Below are positions 1-6,378 of a stretch of 12,472 nucleotides of DNA, in pieces; the first letter of the stretch is position 1, and each line of letters begins with the position of its first letter. Both the position numbers and the translations under genes were made by a program. Origin of the DNA: Oscillospiraceae bacterium (GTDB lineage Bacteria; Bacillota; Clostridia; Christensenellales; Aristaeellaceae); the NCBI GenBank assembly GCA_031282605.1, contig JAITDK010000118.1, positions 1-12,472 of the forward strand, given 5' to 3'. Below the pieces are notes generated by a model, which saw nothing but the letters and a program-made list of their open reading frames with translations, was not told where the DNA came from and did not search any database.

Positions 1-142
1 AGTTGGACAGCGGGAAGTCGATTATGCGATACTTCCCGCCGAACGGTACCGCCGGTTTGGCCATACTCTGGGTCAGTATGCCCAGGCGGCTTCCTTGCCC
101 GCCGGCCAGCAGCATGGCGACGCATTCCTTATTTCTCGGCAT
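1..142 (-). CDS. glgC: Glucose-1-phosphate adenylyltransferase, N-terminal part
   Basis: Makes ADP-glucose from ATP and glucose-1-phosphate, the committed step of bacterial glycogen synthesis, in the cytoplasm. Only the first 47 residues lie in the window; the gene runs off the left edge. The N-terminus contains the nucleotidyltransferase loop LLAGGQGSRLGILT at about residues 10-23, followed by AKPAVPFGGKYRIIDFPLSN at about 28-47, which is typical of GlgC and its GlgD paralogue. The intact GGxGxRL loop favours GlgC over GlgD, which often has it altered. The start ATG (142-140) is preceded on the minus strand by AAGGGGG about 9 nt upstream. A promoter lies just upstream. Confidence is limited only by truncation and the GlgC/GlgD ambiguity. 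Confidence 0.88.
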   Translation of the reverse strand, partial: MPRNKECVAMLLAGGQGSRLGILTQSMAKPAVPFGGKYRIIDFPLSN

Positions 143-167
143 AAGCTTGAGCCCCCTTCATAAGGGC

Positions 168-196
168 AGTATACCATAGAGCAGGCACAAAAACTA
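168..196 (-). promoter_or_regulatory. Probable glgC promoter, extended -10
   Basis: On the minus strand there is TATACT (-10, positions 173-168) preceded by TG one base upstream, giving an extended -10. A weak -35 TAGTTT (196-191) lies 17 nt away. Predicted transcription start is near 161, leaving a leader of about 20 nt with the glgC ribosome binding site. Confidence 0.5.
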
Positions 197-384
197 GTGC
201 AGATTGCGTAGAAAGCTATGGAGTTTCACCCGTCGCCGCACGCGGCATCTCCCCTGAGGAGGCGATAAGGTTAGGCGCTGACGCCGTAGGCATTGACAGC
301 GTACGCGGCAAGGCAGCTGGCTATACCCCACCGATTCTCTAGGGAGATGCCGCCGCGGCATTGGTTATCTTACTGGCCGCTTAA
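172..384 (+). pseudogene. Possible degenerate gene remnant, family not recognised
   Basis: One frame (codons starting at 172, 175 and so on) reads as plausible protein for about 56 codons, including GISPEEAIRLGADAVGIDSV. It then meets TAG at 340-342 and continues in the same frame as GDAAAALVILLAA before TAA at 382-384. No start codon with a ribosome binding site is visible. The composition looks protein-like (EEAIRLGADAVG is common in TIM-barrel and FMN-binding folds), but I cannot name a family. The segment overlaps the glgC promoter, so it is not a working gene there. It may be a decayed 3' fragment, or chance coding potential in GC-rich DNA. Confidence 0.3.
242..353. repeat. 12-bp perfect inverted repeat pair
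   Basis: GCGGCATCTCCC at 242-253 is the exact reverse complement of GGGAGATGCCGC at 342-353. After a 2-nt mismatch the match extends three more bases inward (258 and 337). The arms are separated by 88 nt. The right arm overlaps a second perfect palindrome at 347-361 (7-bp arms, one central base). No transposase is nearby. It could be the ends of a small degenerate mobile element or a large folded RNA/DNA structure. Confidence 0.45.
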
Positions 385-396
385 ACCCAAACCCCC

Positions 397-426
397 GGTT
401 ATGAGCGAATCTCTTCGTCCATAACC
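397..426 (-). terminator. Hairpin downstream of the Gfo/Idh gene, possible terminator
   Basis: GGTTATG (397-403) pairs with CATAACC (420-426). An inner CGAA/TTCG stem (406-409 with 414-417) forms after a short internal mismatch. It lies 22 bases past the stop of the minus-strand dehydrogenase gene. There is no T-run on the exit side, so intrinsic termination is uncertain. Confidence 0.35.
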
Positions 427-448
427 CTGGCGTTGGATTTCATCGCCG

Positions 449-1537
449 CTAGAAATACACCGGCTTTCCCGTCTTGGCGGATTCGTAAATCGCCTCCAGC
501 AGTTGAGTGACGACATACGCCTGCTCCGGCTTCGTGGTCAGTTCGGTATCCTTGAGGATGTGATCATACCACGCGCGCGCTTCCAGATCGGCGGGGCCGA
601 TATCACTCTCGCCTTCGAAGAACGCCGCGCCGCCCACCTTCATCTCGGGGGTCCAGGTATACATGCGGCTGTTCTTCTCGCCGTTGATACGCAGGTTGTT
701 CGGATCCTCGCCGATCATATCGGCGCCGCCCTTGGTGCCGGAGAGCATCGTCTTGGCTTCGTGAACGAACAGCGTGTTCAGCGCCCAGCTCGCCTCCAGG
801 TTGATCGTAGCGCCGTTCTTCATGCGGATAAATCCAAACGCCGCGTCCTCGACGGTGAATTTCTCTGGATCCCACGGGCCCCATGCATTCGCGGAGTCCT
901 TGTTGCCGGCCAGTTCGCGATACTTTGTGCCGACGACCATCTCCGGCTCATAGTTGTCCATCAGCCATAGCGTCAGATCGAGCGCGTGGGTGCCGATATC
1001 GATCAGCGGTCCGCCGCCCTGCTTTTCCTCATCCAGGAACACACCCCAGGTTGGGACGGCGCGGCGGCGGATCGCCAGGGCGCGGGCGTAATACACCTCG
1101 CCCAGTTCGCCATCCTCGCAGATTTTCTTGAGGTACAGGCTGTCGGGGCGGAAGCGGTTCTGGTAGCCGATGGTCAGTTTCTTGCCGGTACGCTTAGCTG
1201 TGTCCACCATCTTCTTCGCCTCGGCGGAGTTGATCGCCATAGGCTTCTCGCACATGACGTGCTTGCCCGCCTCCAGCGCGTCCACCGTGATCGGGCTGTG
1301 GCTGCTGTTGGGCGTCAGCACGTGCACTACGTCCAGATCCAGTTTGAGCAATTCCTTGTAATCCTCGAATACCTTCGCGTCCTCGACGCCGTATTTTTTC
1401 GCGGCCTTCTCCGCCTTCTCAGGGATGATGTCGCAGAACGCGACCAGTTCGACTTCCTTGATGCGCTTGAGCGCGGGCAGGTGCTTGCCATTGGCGATGC
1501 CGCCGCAGCCGATGATACCGACCTGAAGTTTAGCCAT
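449..1537 (-). CDS. Gfo/Idh/MocA family NAD(P)-dependent dehydrogenase
   Basis: A 362-residue cytoplasmic oxidoreductase of the glucose-fructose oxidoreductase/inositol dehydrogenase/rhizopine family, which oxidises or reduces sugars and cyclitols. The N-terminal Rossmann fold has GIIGCGGIANGKHLPAL (8-24). The family EKP motif is at 97-99 (HVMCEKPMAIN) and the substrate-site motif GGGPLIDIGTHALDL at 174-188, with the expected Asp180 and His184. I place the start at ATG 1537 because AGGAGG lies about 10 nt upstream and the promoter at 1590-1618 excludes the longer reading frame. The substrate cannot be read from sequence. The divergent neighbour is a sugar-phosphate isomerase-type TIM barrel, a common partner of this family in inositol or rare-sugar catabolism, so a shared pathway is inferred. 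Confidence 0.93.
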   Translation of the reverse strand: MAKLQVGIIGCGGIANGKHLPALKRIKEVELVAFCDIIPEKAEKAAKKYGVEDAKVFEDYKELLKLDLDVVHVLTPNSSHSPITVDALEAGKHVMCEKPMAINSAEAKKMVDTAKRTGKKLTIGYQNRFRPDSLYLKKICEDGELGEVYYARALAIRRRAVPTWGVFLDEEKQGGGPLIDIGTHALDLTLWLMDNYEPEMVVGTKYRELAGNKDSANAWGPWDPEKFTVEDAAFGFIRMKNGATINLEASWALNTLFVHEAKTMLSGTKGGADMIGEDPNNLRINGEKNSRMYTWTPEMKVGGAAFFEGESDIGPADLEARAWYDHILKDTELTTKPEQAYVVTQLLEAIYESAKTGKPVYF

Positions 1538-1589
1538 GCTTGCTTGTCCTCCTGTGCGCGCGTCTGTTGCGCGCCTTATCGTCACAAGC

Positions 1590-1618
1590 ATTGTACAGCT
1601 TTTTCCACTCCGTTTCAA
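1590..1618 (-). promoter_or_regulatory. SigA-type promoter of the Gfo/Idh gene
   Basis: On the minus strand, TTGAAA (1618-1613) and TACAAT (1595-1590) are separated by exactly 17 nt. The predicted start of transcription is near 1583, giving a leader of about 45 nt that contains AGGAGG. The -35 overlaps the first of four phased repeats. Confidence 0.75.
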
Positions 1619-1648
1619 CTCCGTTTACGCACCGTTTCACGCGCGTTT
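1610..1648. repeat. Four CCGTTT-type direct repeats with exact 11-bp spacing
   Basis: CCGTTT occurs at 1610-1615, 1621-1626 and 1632-1637, and GCGTTT at 1643-1648. The steps are exactly 11 bp, about one helical turn. The array starts over the -35 box of the minus-strand dehydrogenase promoter and runs upstream of it, so a regulator could bind on one face of the DNA. No matching regulator gene lies next to it. Confidence 0.6.
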
Positions 1649-1657
1649 TTAATGGGG

Positions 1658-1698
1658 CTCTAACCGGGTTCCAATAGTTTGCTATAACCCGTCCAGAG
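1658..1698. promoter_or_regulatory. Interrupted dyad between the two divergent promoters, possible operator
   Basis: CTCT (1658-1661) and CGGGTT (1665-1670) are mirrored by AACCCG (1686-1691) and AGAG (1695-1698), with symmetric 3-nt gaps and a 15-nt centre. It sits between the dehydrogenase promoter and the isomerase promoter. Operator function is inferred. Confidence 0.35.
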
Positions 1699-1722
1699 GG
1701 TATCGCGCCTTGATCAGTCGCG

Positions 1723-1751
1723 TTGCTTCGGCCTGCCTTTGTTGCTATAAT
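1723..1751 (+). promoter_or_regulatory. SigA-type promoter of the sugar isomerase/epimerase gene
   Basis: TTGCTT (1723-1728) and a consensus TATAAT (1746-1751) are separated by 17 nt. Predicted transcription start is near 1758, at the beginning of a 12-bp tandem repeat. The leader to the GTG start is about 50 nt. Confidence 0.8.
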
Positions 1752-1753
1752 AT

Positions 1754-1777
1754 GGTTCATAGTATGATTCATAGTAT
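1754..1777. repeat. Two 12-bp tandem repeats at the transcription start
   Basis: GGTTCATAGTAT (1754-1765) is followed directly by GATTCATAGTAT (1766-1777), 11 of 12 identical. The pair covers the predicted start of transcription, where repressor binding would be effective. Function is inferred. Confidence 0.55.
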
Positions 1778-1807
1778 TACACAGGACGAGATGCAGGAGG
1801 GCGCTAA

Positions 1808-2629
1808 GTGAGTGGGATAAAACTGGGAACGGGTACGTATATAGTGCGCGAGGACGCGTCGCGCGATCTGTTCGCCGTGATGGAGCGGCTGGCGGCGATT
1901 GGCTACGACGGCATTGAGCTGCTGGGATTCAGTGGCAAGAAACCGTCCGCGATCCGGGCGAAGGCGGATGCGCTGGGCATAACGGTAATGGGCGATCACG
2001 TGAGCGCCGTTTCGTTCCTGGCCGATCCGGATCGGACGATCGCCGATCATCTTGATTTAGGCGTAGAAACGATGGTAATCAGCTGGCCGGGCGATATGCC
2101 GCGCTCGCCATGGCTGCCGGAGCATCAGGCAATGACCGTCAAGATCGCGGGGCTTTGCGAGCGCCTGTCGACCGAGGGCATACAACCGCTGTTCCACAAC
2201 CACGGCGGCGACTTCGAGAGCGCGCCCGCACATTTTGACGCTATACTGGATGCCATACCAGGCATGGGCGCGGAGCCCGACATCGGCTGGATGGTCGTCG
2301 CGAGTGTCGATCCGATATTCTATCTGGAGAAGTACAGGGAACGCACGCCGGTCATACATCTGAAGGATGTTTACTTCGAGAATTGGTCGCTGCTGGGGGA
2401 CAAGGATCACCTGCCGCCGACGCGCGGGGATAAGTCGCGCGGATCGTTCGAGTTCAGGCCGACCGGTTACGGCGTGGTTCCGAACGCGCTGCTCGCGCCG
2501 TATTATCTGGCGTGCAACCCGAGGTGGATACTGGTGGATCATGATCTGGCGTATGACCGCGATCCATACGAGGATTTGCGGATGAGTTTGGATTATGTGC
2601 GGGGATTGCTGAAGGTCGCGCGACGATAG
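1808..2629 (+). CDS. Sugar phosphate isomerase/epimerase-type TIM barrel (AP endonuclease 2 superfamily)
   Basis: A 273-residue cytoplasmic protein of the xylose isomerase-like TIM-barrel superfamily (IolE/IolI, Hps-type isomerases, AP endonuclease 2). These enzymes isomerise, epimerise or dehydrate sugars and cyclitols with a divalent metal. Likely metal and acid/base residues sit in the expected strand ends: Glu37 in GYDGIEL, His130 and His132 in PLFHNHGGDFE, Asp158 in EPDIGWM, His184 in PVIHLKD and the VDHD group at 243-246. The start is GTG at 1808, with AGGAGG at 1795-1800 giving a 7-nt spacer. It has its own promoter and diverges from the Gfo/Idh dehydrogenase, so the two probably act on the same cyclitol or rare sugar. 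The exact substrate is unknown. Confidence 0.9.
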   Translation: MSGIKLGTGTYIVREDASRDLFAVMERLAAIGYDGIELLGFSGKKPSAIRAKADALGITVMGDHVSAVSFLADPDRTIADHLDLGVETMVISWPGDMPRSPWLPEHQAMTVKIAGLCERLSTEGIQPLFHNHGGDFESAPAHFDAILDAIPGMGAEPDIGWMVVASVDPIFYLEKYRERTPVIHLKDVYFENWSLLGDKDHLPPTRGDKSRGSFEFRPTGYGVVPNALLAPYYLACNPRWILVDHDLAYDRDPYEDLRMSLDYVRGLLKVARR

Positions 2630-2659
2630 CGGTAATGACAGCGGTAGATATCATCGCGC
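2618..2659. terminator. Long imperfect hairpin between convergent genes, possible bidirectional terminator
   Basis: GCGCGACGAT (2618-2627) can pair with ATCATCGCGC (2650-2659), 9 of 10 positions, with a 22-nt loop that contains AGCGGTA twice. It covers the 3' end of the isomerase gene and the 35-nt gap to the convergent methyltransferase gene. There is no good T-run, so confidence is low. Confidence 0.3.
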
Positions 2660-2664
2660 CGCGT

Positions 2665-3297
2665 TTAATCATTCCGCTCATTCCCGCACATTATCACCCA
2701 GTAACCGCTCTCCCGGTCGATTCTCTCCACGCGTGAGAACCGCTCGCCCAACCATTGCATTGCGGAGGGCGCGCCTTGCTGTTTGCGCCACACCAATATG
2801 AGGCGGCCTGCGTCCATCATGCGCGCGGCCGCCTCCAGTATTAGACGCTGAACGGTCGGCTTCCCCGCGCGGATGGGCGGGTTTGTCAGTATCCAATCGA
2901 AAATGCCTGAGACGTTGGTCAGACCGTCGCTCTCGACTGCGCGCGCGCGGGATTCGTCCAAGCCGTTCCGGCGAATATTCTCATTGGTCAGTAATACGGC
3001 GCGCGGATTGACGTCGCTCATCGTGACGTCCAACGCGGGGTTCCTTGACGCCAGTGTGATACCCAACGCGCCCCAACCGCATCCCAGATCTAACGCGCGG
3101 CCGGTCAGCGGCTCGAACGGCTTCATTGCGGCGAGCAGTATGCGCGTTCCTTCGTCCAATCCGCCGCGCGAGAATACGCCGGCGTCAGTGGCGAACGTCA
3201 GTTCATTAGCGCCGTCCGTCACGGTCGTCGATCGCGGACGATGGAGCGTATCGGGCGGCGGCGTAAAGTAGTGGCTGGAGAAACGCGAAGCGGGCAT
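2665..3297 (-). CDS. rsmC: Class I SAM-dependent methyltransferase, RsmC/YbxB type
   Basis: A 210-residue methyltransferase of the 'methyltransferase small' family, resembling Bacillus YbxB and the catalytic half of RsmC, which N2-methylates G1207 of 16S rRNA. The SAM-binding motif I is ALDLGCGWGALGI (68-80), a motif II acidic residue lies in MSDVNPRA (93-100), and the guanine N2-methyltransferase motif NPPIRAG is at 139-145. The C-terminal WRKQQGAPSA (170-179) also fits. The N-terminal half of E. coli RsmC is absent, as in the Bacillota single-domain form. I choose ATG 3297 over an upstream ATG because AAGGAG precedes it with normal spacing and the resulting N-terminus (SSHYFTPPP) resembles YbxB. 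The precise target nucleotide is inferred from the family. Confidence 0.86.
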   Translation of the reverse strand: MPASRFSSHYFTPPPDTLHRPRSTTVTDGANELTFATDAGVFSRGGLDEGTRILLAAMKPFEPLTGRALDLGCGWGALGITLASRNPALDVTMSDVNPRAVLLTNENIRRNGLDESRARAVESDGLTNVSGIFDWILTNPPIRAGKPTVQRLILEAAARMMDAGRLILVWRKQQGAPSAMQWLGERFSRVERIDRESGYWVIMCGNERND

Positions 3298-3315
3298 GGC
3301 GGCGCTCCTTGCGGA

Positions 3316-3345
3316 ATAGTATGGCTGGGAGACCAGTTTTGTCGA
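3316..3345 (-). promoter_or_regulatory. Weak candidate promoter for the RsmC-like gene
   Basis: On the minus strand, TCGACA (3345-3340) and TACTAT (3321-3316) are separated by 18 nt, within the 81-nt divergent gap. Both boxes depart from consensus. Confidence 0.35.
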
Positions 3346-3378
3346 ATACCGCAAATAACGTTATGAAGGGGTGTTTTG

Positions 3379-3768
3379 ATGGATAACGAGAACTTAATCG
3401 GTAAGATCGTTGATTTCTTCGGAAGGTTGATCAAGGGGGACAGCGCCGAAACGTTCAGCAGCGCCGGAGAATTGTCCAGTCTGAAGCTGCCCGACACAGT
3501 CGCTCAGTCCGATTTCAGCGAGATAATCGGGTTGCTTAAGAGTTTCCTTAGCTCCAGTGAGATCCAATCTGTAGCCGTGGAAACGCGTAATCATCTGTCG
3601 GCGGTCGTTGTCGAGGCGGAAAAGTCCGGCGTAGAGGCGGGCTGGCCCAAACTCAAGGGGTTGATCGGCAGCCCGCGCGCGGGGGAACTGGTGCAGCCTC
3701 TCCTTGCTTTCGCGTTCAAGCATCAAGGCAAGTTCGCTTCCGTGCTGAATATACTTATGGGGGCATGA
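3379..3768 (+). CDS. Hypothetical 129-residue protein
   Basis: I do not recognise this protein. It is soluble-looking, with no signal peptide and no long hydrophobic segment. Predicted amphipathic helices include IGKIVDFFGRLIKG (7-20), FSEIIGLLKSFLS (46-58) and VQPLLAFAFKHQGKFASVLNILMG (105-128). The start ATG at 3379 has AAGGGG 7 nt upstream; a TTG just before it is less likely. It diverges from the rRNA methyltransferase and converges on rsuA, with a clear hairpin terminator after it, so it is a single-gene unit. Codon use matches its neighbours and the ribosome binding site is good, which supports a real gene. No promoter of good quality was found in the 81-nt gap upstream. Confidence 0.75.
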   Translation: MDNENLIGKIVDFFGRLIKGDSAETFSSAGELSSLKLPDTVAQSDFSEIIGLLKSFLSSSEIQSVAVETRNHLSAVVVEAEKSGVEAGWPKLKGLIGSPRAGELVQPLLAFAFKHQGKFASVLNILMGA

Positions 3769-3796
3769 TCCGCGTTTATTCGACTAGCAGTCAAGT

Positions 3797-3820
3797 CAGG
3801 CTCAGTGTGCGCTGAGCCTG
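3797..3820. terminator. Hairpin terminator between convergent genes
   Basis: CAGGCTCAG (3797-3805) and CTGAGCCTG (3812-3820) form a perfect 9-bp stem with a 6-nt loop. It lies between the stops of the 129-aa gene (plus) and rsuA (minus), so it can serve both. The T-runs are weak on both sides. Confidence 0.6.
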
Positions 3821-3835
3821 TTCGCCTGCCGTTTG

Positions 3836-4570
3836 TTACGACCCGTTCGCGCCGCAGGTCTCTCTCAGAGCGGATTCTTCCGCTGGAGTCAAGGCGCGAC
3901 ACGCGCCAGGGCGCAACATAGCGTCCAACCGCAGCGAACCGATGGAGAGCCTCGTCAGCGCCATAACTGTGCGTCCCCTTGCCGCGAACATCCGTTTTAT
4001 CTGGTGATACTTACCCTCCTGCACGGTCGCCAGCGCGGCCAGCTTATCCGACGGGTCACGCTTTAGCTGTGCTGGCAGCGCCTTATACTCACCCAGCGGT
4101 ATCCCCGACTCAAACGCCTCGATGTCGGCGTCCGTTATCGGTGCGTCGAGCGTCGCCCTATACAGCTTATCGACATGCCGCTTGGGATGGATCAGTCTAT
4201 GCGCCAAGTCGCCGTCGTTTGTGAACAGCAGCAGCCCCGTCGTATCCATATCCAGCCGCCCTACGGGCATCAACTTCCGGGTTCTCCATTTATCCGGCAG
4301 CAGTTGCATCACCGTGCCGTGAATTCCGTCTCCGTTCGCGGTCAGCACGCCGGCTGGTTTGTTCATCATCACGACCGGCGCGGGCGTGTTGATGATAGGT
4401 TCGCCATCCAACGCCACGCGATCCTTCTCGGGGTCGACATGCAGCGCGCCGTTGCGCTCCACACCGCCGTTCACGGTTACGCGATCCTCCTTGAGTATCC
4501 CGCGGATCTCGCTGCGCGTGCCGTACCCTTGACCAGCCAGCAGCCTATCCAGCCTTACCACATGCGACAT
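3836..4570 (-). CDS. rsuA: 16S rRNA pseudouridine synthase RsuA
   Basis: Converts U516 of 16S rRNA to pseudouridine during small-subunit assembly. The 244 residues have an N-terminal S4 RNA-binding domain (about 5-50, MSHVVRLDRLLAGQGYGTRS...), then the RsuA/RluB/E/F catalytic domain. The catalytic motif GRLDMDTTGLLLFTNDG is at 104-120, with Asp107 the expected nucleophile. NKPAGVLTANGDGIHGTV (70-87) and EGKYHQIKRMFAARG are closest to RsuA, although RluB-type function in 23S rRNA cannot be excluded. The gene starts 22 bases after the stop of the upstream membrane-protein gene on the same strand, with GAGGTGA as ribosome binding site, so the two form an operon. Confidence 0.88.
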   Translation of the reverse strand: MSHVVRLDRLLAGQGYGTRSEIRGILKEDRVTVNGGVERNGALHVDPEKDRVALDGEPIINTPAPVVMMNKPAGVLTANGDGIHGTVMQLLPDKWRTRKLMPVGRLDMDTTGLLLFTNDGDLAHRLIHPKRHVDKLYRATLDAPITDADIEAFESGIPLGEYKALPAQLKRDPSDKLAALATVQEGKYHQIKRMFAARGRTVMALTRLSIGSLRLDAMLRPGACRALTPAEESALRETCGANGS

Positions 4571-4592
4571 TCGGCGCCGTCACCTCGTTTTG

Positions 4593-5921
4593 TTATACCT
4601 TTGGCAATATGCCCAGTATATATTGCCGCGTTGGATGATCCTCGCGGTATTCACGCTTCATCTCCAGATAGAACGCGTAGAAGCTGGCCCATGCCAGCGG
4701 CCCCACATACAACCACAGCAACTGGTTGGCATACAGCACGATCAGGAAGAATCTCTTCAGCGTCACGCTCAGGTATTCCGTAAAGCCGAACACGCTGCCC
4801 AGCGGAGTGATCAGCGGCATCAGAATCAACGAGCCTATCGCGGGCAGGAAATAGTACAGGAAGCTTAGCCACATTCCCAGCAGCCGCGCCTTATGTCCGC
4901 GCGTCAGATAGCGGCTTGCGCGCATCGCCCGCCTTGCGGGGAGTTTTTTCTGGCTTGCCAGCAAGCACGGCACGAAGCTGTATGCCAGCCACCTATCCGC
5001 AAACCGCCACGCAAGCGCCACGAACGACGCGATCGCCAGCCCCGCCATCGACGGGACGAGCCAGAGCATATATTGATTCAGTTCTTCCGGGTAGATATTC
5101 AATATGGTCATGCCGCCCGCATATATGCCGGGCGGTATGACCAGCGCGGCCAGTCCCCATATGGACAGCCACAGCGCGCTGTAGGCCATGCCGCCCAGCG
5201 CGCGGACATACTTCTCCTTGAAACAATTGAACGCGCTCAGCGGCGACGGCTTGCTGCCGCACAGCAGCTGCCGGAAATACTCCGCCCGCGAAACGCGCAT
5301 CGGCTGGAACACCAGCGCCCACGCCGCCAGCAGTATGGCTATACCCGGCGCGGCGCGCAGCAGGCTCGGCGAAATCGCGGCGAAGTCAGGCAGCGTACCC
5401 GTTGCGACGAGCGCAATCGACGTCTTCCACCCGCCGAACATATTGACGAATTCAGATACGCTGGCGTATATCGCCGTCCACAGCGTCTGAAGCGGTTTTA
5501 GGAAAATATGCACGCCGCCGTGAACCGCCGCGATCGGCAGCGCCCCCAACGCCAACGCCAGCAGCGGCCCGCCCCATGAGCGGCGCAGCAGATCACGGAC
5601 GCGCGCGCGAATATCCGCGTTATCGGCCGCGTACATCTGACCCTGCTGATTCAGCGGTTGGGGCGCGGCTGAAGCGCTCTCCAACTCACGCTTTTCGTTC
5701 CGGCGTATCAGTATATACCACACCACCGCGCCAACGAAGAGCGCGCCGCCGCCTATCGCCAGGTACATCCAGTATGGTTCGATCAGCAGTATCAGCGTGA
5801 TGAATCCCAGCCACGGCACGTTGAACACAATCGTATCAACGGGCAAATACTTGGCTGCGACTCCGACCAGCGCGGCCAGCAATCCAATCAGCGCGAGTAA
5901 ACCCGCGAAGAATCTCTTCAT
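4593..5921 (-). CDS. Polytopic membrane protein, DUF975-like
   Basis: A 442-residue integral membrane protein with roughly nine or ten hydrophobic segments. The clearest are about 5-23, 33-50, 53-72, 119-137, 190-206, 244-268, 285-305, 346-375 and 391-417. A hydrophilic stretch at 73-115 is probably cytoplasmic. The segment ASRYLTRGHKARLLGMWLSFLYYFLPAIG (335-363) resembles the S..LMKGHK..LF.L.LSF pattern of the DUF975/YciC-type family, so I call it DUF975-like; biochemical function is unknown. The start is ATG at 5921 with GGGAGG 9 nt upstream (a TTG one codon earlier is possible). A promoter lies 50 bases upstream, and rsuA follows in the same operon. Confidence 0.8.
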   Translation of the reverse strand: MKRFFAGLLALIGLLAALVGVAAKYLPVDTIVFNVPWLGFITLILLIEPYWMYLAIGGGALFVGAVVWYILIRRNEKRELESASAAPQPLNQQGQMYAADNADIRARVRDLLRRSWGGPLLALALGALPIAAVHGGVHIFLKPLQTLWTAIYASVSEFVNMFGGWKTSIALVATGTLPDFAAISPSLLRAAPGIAILLAAWALVFQPMRVSRAEYFRQLLCGSKPSPLSAFNCFKEKYVRALGGMAYSALWLSIWGLAALVIPPGIYAGGMTILNIYPEELNQYMLWLVPSMAGLAIASFVALAWRFADRWLAYSFVPCLLASQKKLPARRAMRASRYLTRGHKARLLGMWLSFLYYFLPAIGSLILMPLITPLGSVFGFTEYLSVTLKRFFLIVLYANQLLWLYVGPLAWASFYAFYLEMKREYREDHPTRQYILGILPKV

Positions 5922-5970
5922 CAATAATAACCTCCCGGCGCGGCGTCGTCAATTAATACAACACATCGAC

Positions 5971-6000
5971 ATTATACCGCCGAATACGCGTAGTGCGCAA
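5971..6000 (-). promoter_or_regulatory. SigA-type promoter of the membrane protein-rsuA operon
   Basis: On the minus strand, TTGCGC (6000-5995) and consensus TATAAT (5976-5971) are separated by 18 nt. The predicted transcription start is near 5964, with a leader of about 43 nt. The palindromic element E1 ends only 24 bp upstream of the -35 box. Confidence 0.65.
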
Positions 6001-6023
6001 GGTTTATTGTATTGTAAATATTA

Positions 6024-6242
6024 GGGCTTGCTCGAAAAAGATCGCGGCGGGTATTGGGGTGGATTTTTCGCCCGCACAAGGAGTGTGGAGGGGTGGGCTG
6101 GATGTCCGCCGACAGGAACGGCGGCGCAGTTGCGGCGCGCAGCGCGAAACGGGCGCGTCCGTGCAGAATCCCGAAGGGATTCTTGCCTCAATGGGGATAA
6201 AAAGACGCCCAAAGACCCATGCGAGATTTTTCGAGCAGACCC
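6024..6242. mobile_element. Palindromic MITE-like element E1 (219 bp), TA-flanked
   Basis: The ends form an inverted repeat of 22 bp with 18 matches: GGGCTTGCTCGAAAAAGATC at the left, and GGGTCTGCTCGAAAAATCTC read inward from the right. They share the 11-base core TGCTCGAAAAA. TA stands on both sides (6022-6023 and 6243-6244), as expected for a TA target duplication. Inside is a perfect 8-bp hairpin, AGAATCCC-GAA-GGGATTCT (6165-6183). The last 50 bases are 74% identical, without gaps (37 of 50), to the right end of E2 at 12195-12244. Reading frames across it have no ribosome binding sites or family features, so I treat it as non-coding. No transposase is encoded, so it would need a partner in trans; an IS630/Tc1-type enzyme is inferred from the TA flanks. 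Confidence 0.75.
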
Positions 6243-6313
6243 TAGCCGCAATGGCGGTTTTGCCCAAAACATGTCGACGGGGAGCATTGCCGCTGCCGCG
6301 CGGGAGAGAAAGG

Positions 6314-6350
6314 CGCCGTCCCATCTGCCGCGGAGGCAGATGGGACGGCG
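6314..6350 (-). terminator. Strong hairpin terminator of the ABC exporter-alpha-galactosidase operon
   Basis: A perfect 16-bp stem pairs CGCCGTCCCATCTGCC (6314-6329) with its complement at 6335-6350 around a 5-nt loop. It lies 28 bases past the alpha-galactosidase stop. On the minus-strand exit side the sequence is pyrimidine-rich (CCTTTCTCTCC) rather than a pure T-run. Confidence 0.72.
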
Positions 6351-6378
6351 TCGCAACGACGCTAACTGGCCAGATGAG

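Noticed and set aside
1538..1618. A 27-codon N-terminal extension of the Gfo/Idh dehydrogenase
   Set aside because: It crosses the predicted promoter and transcription start, and the Rossmann fold begins directly after the internal ATG at 1537, which has AGGAGG upstream.
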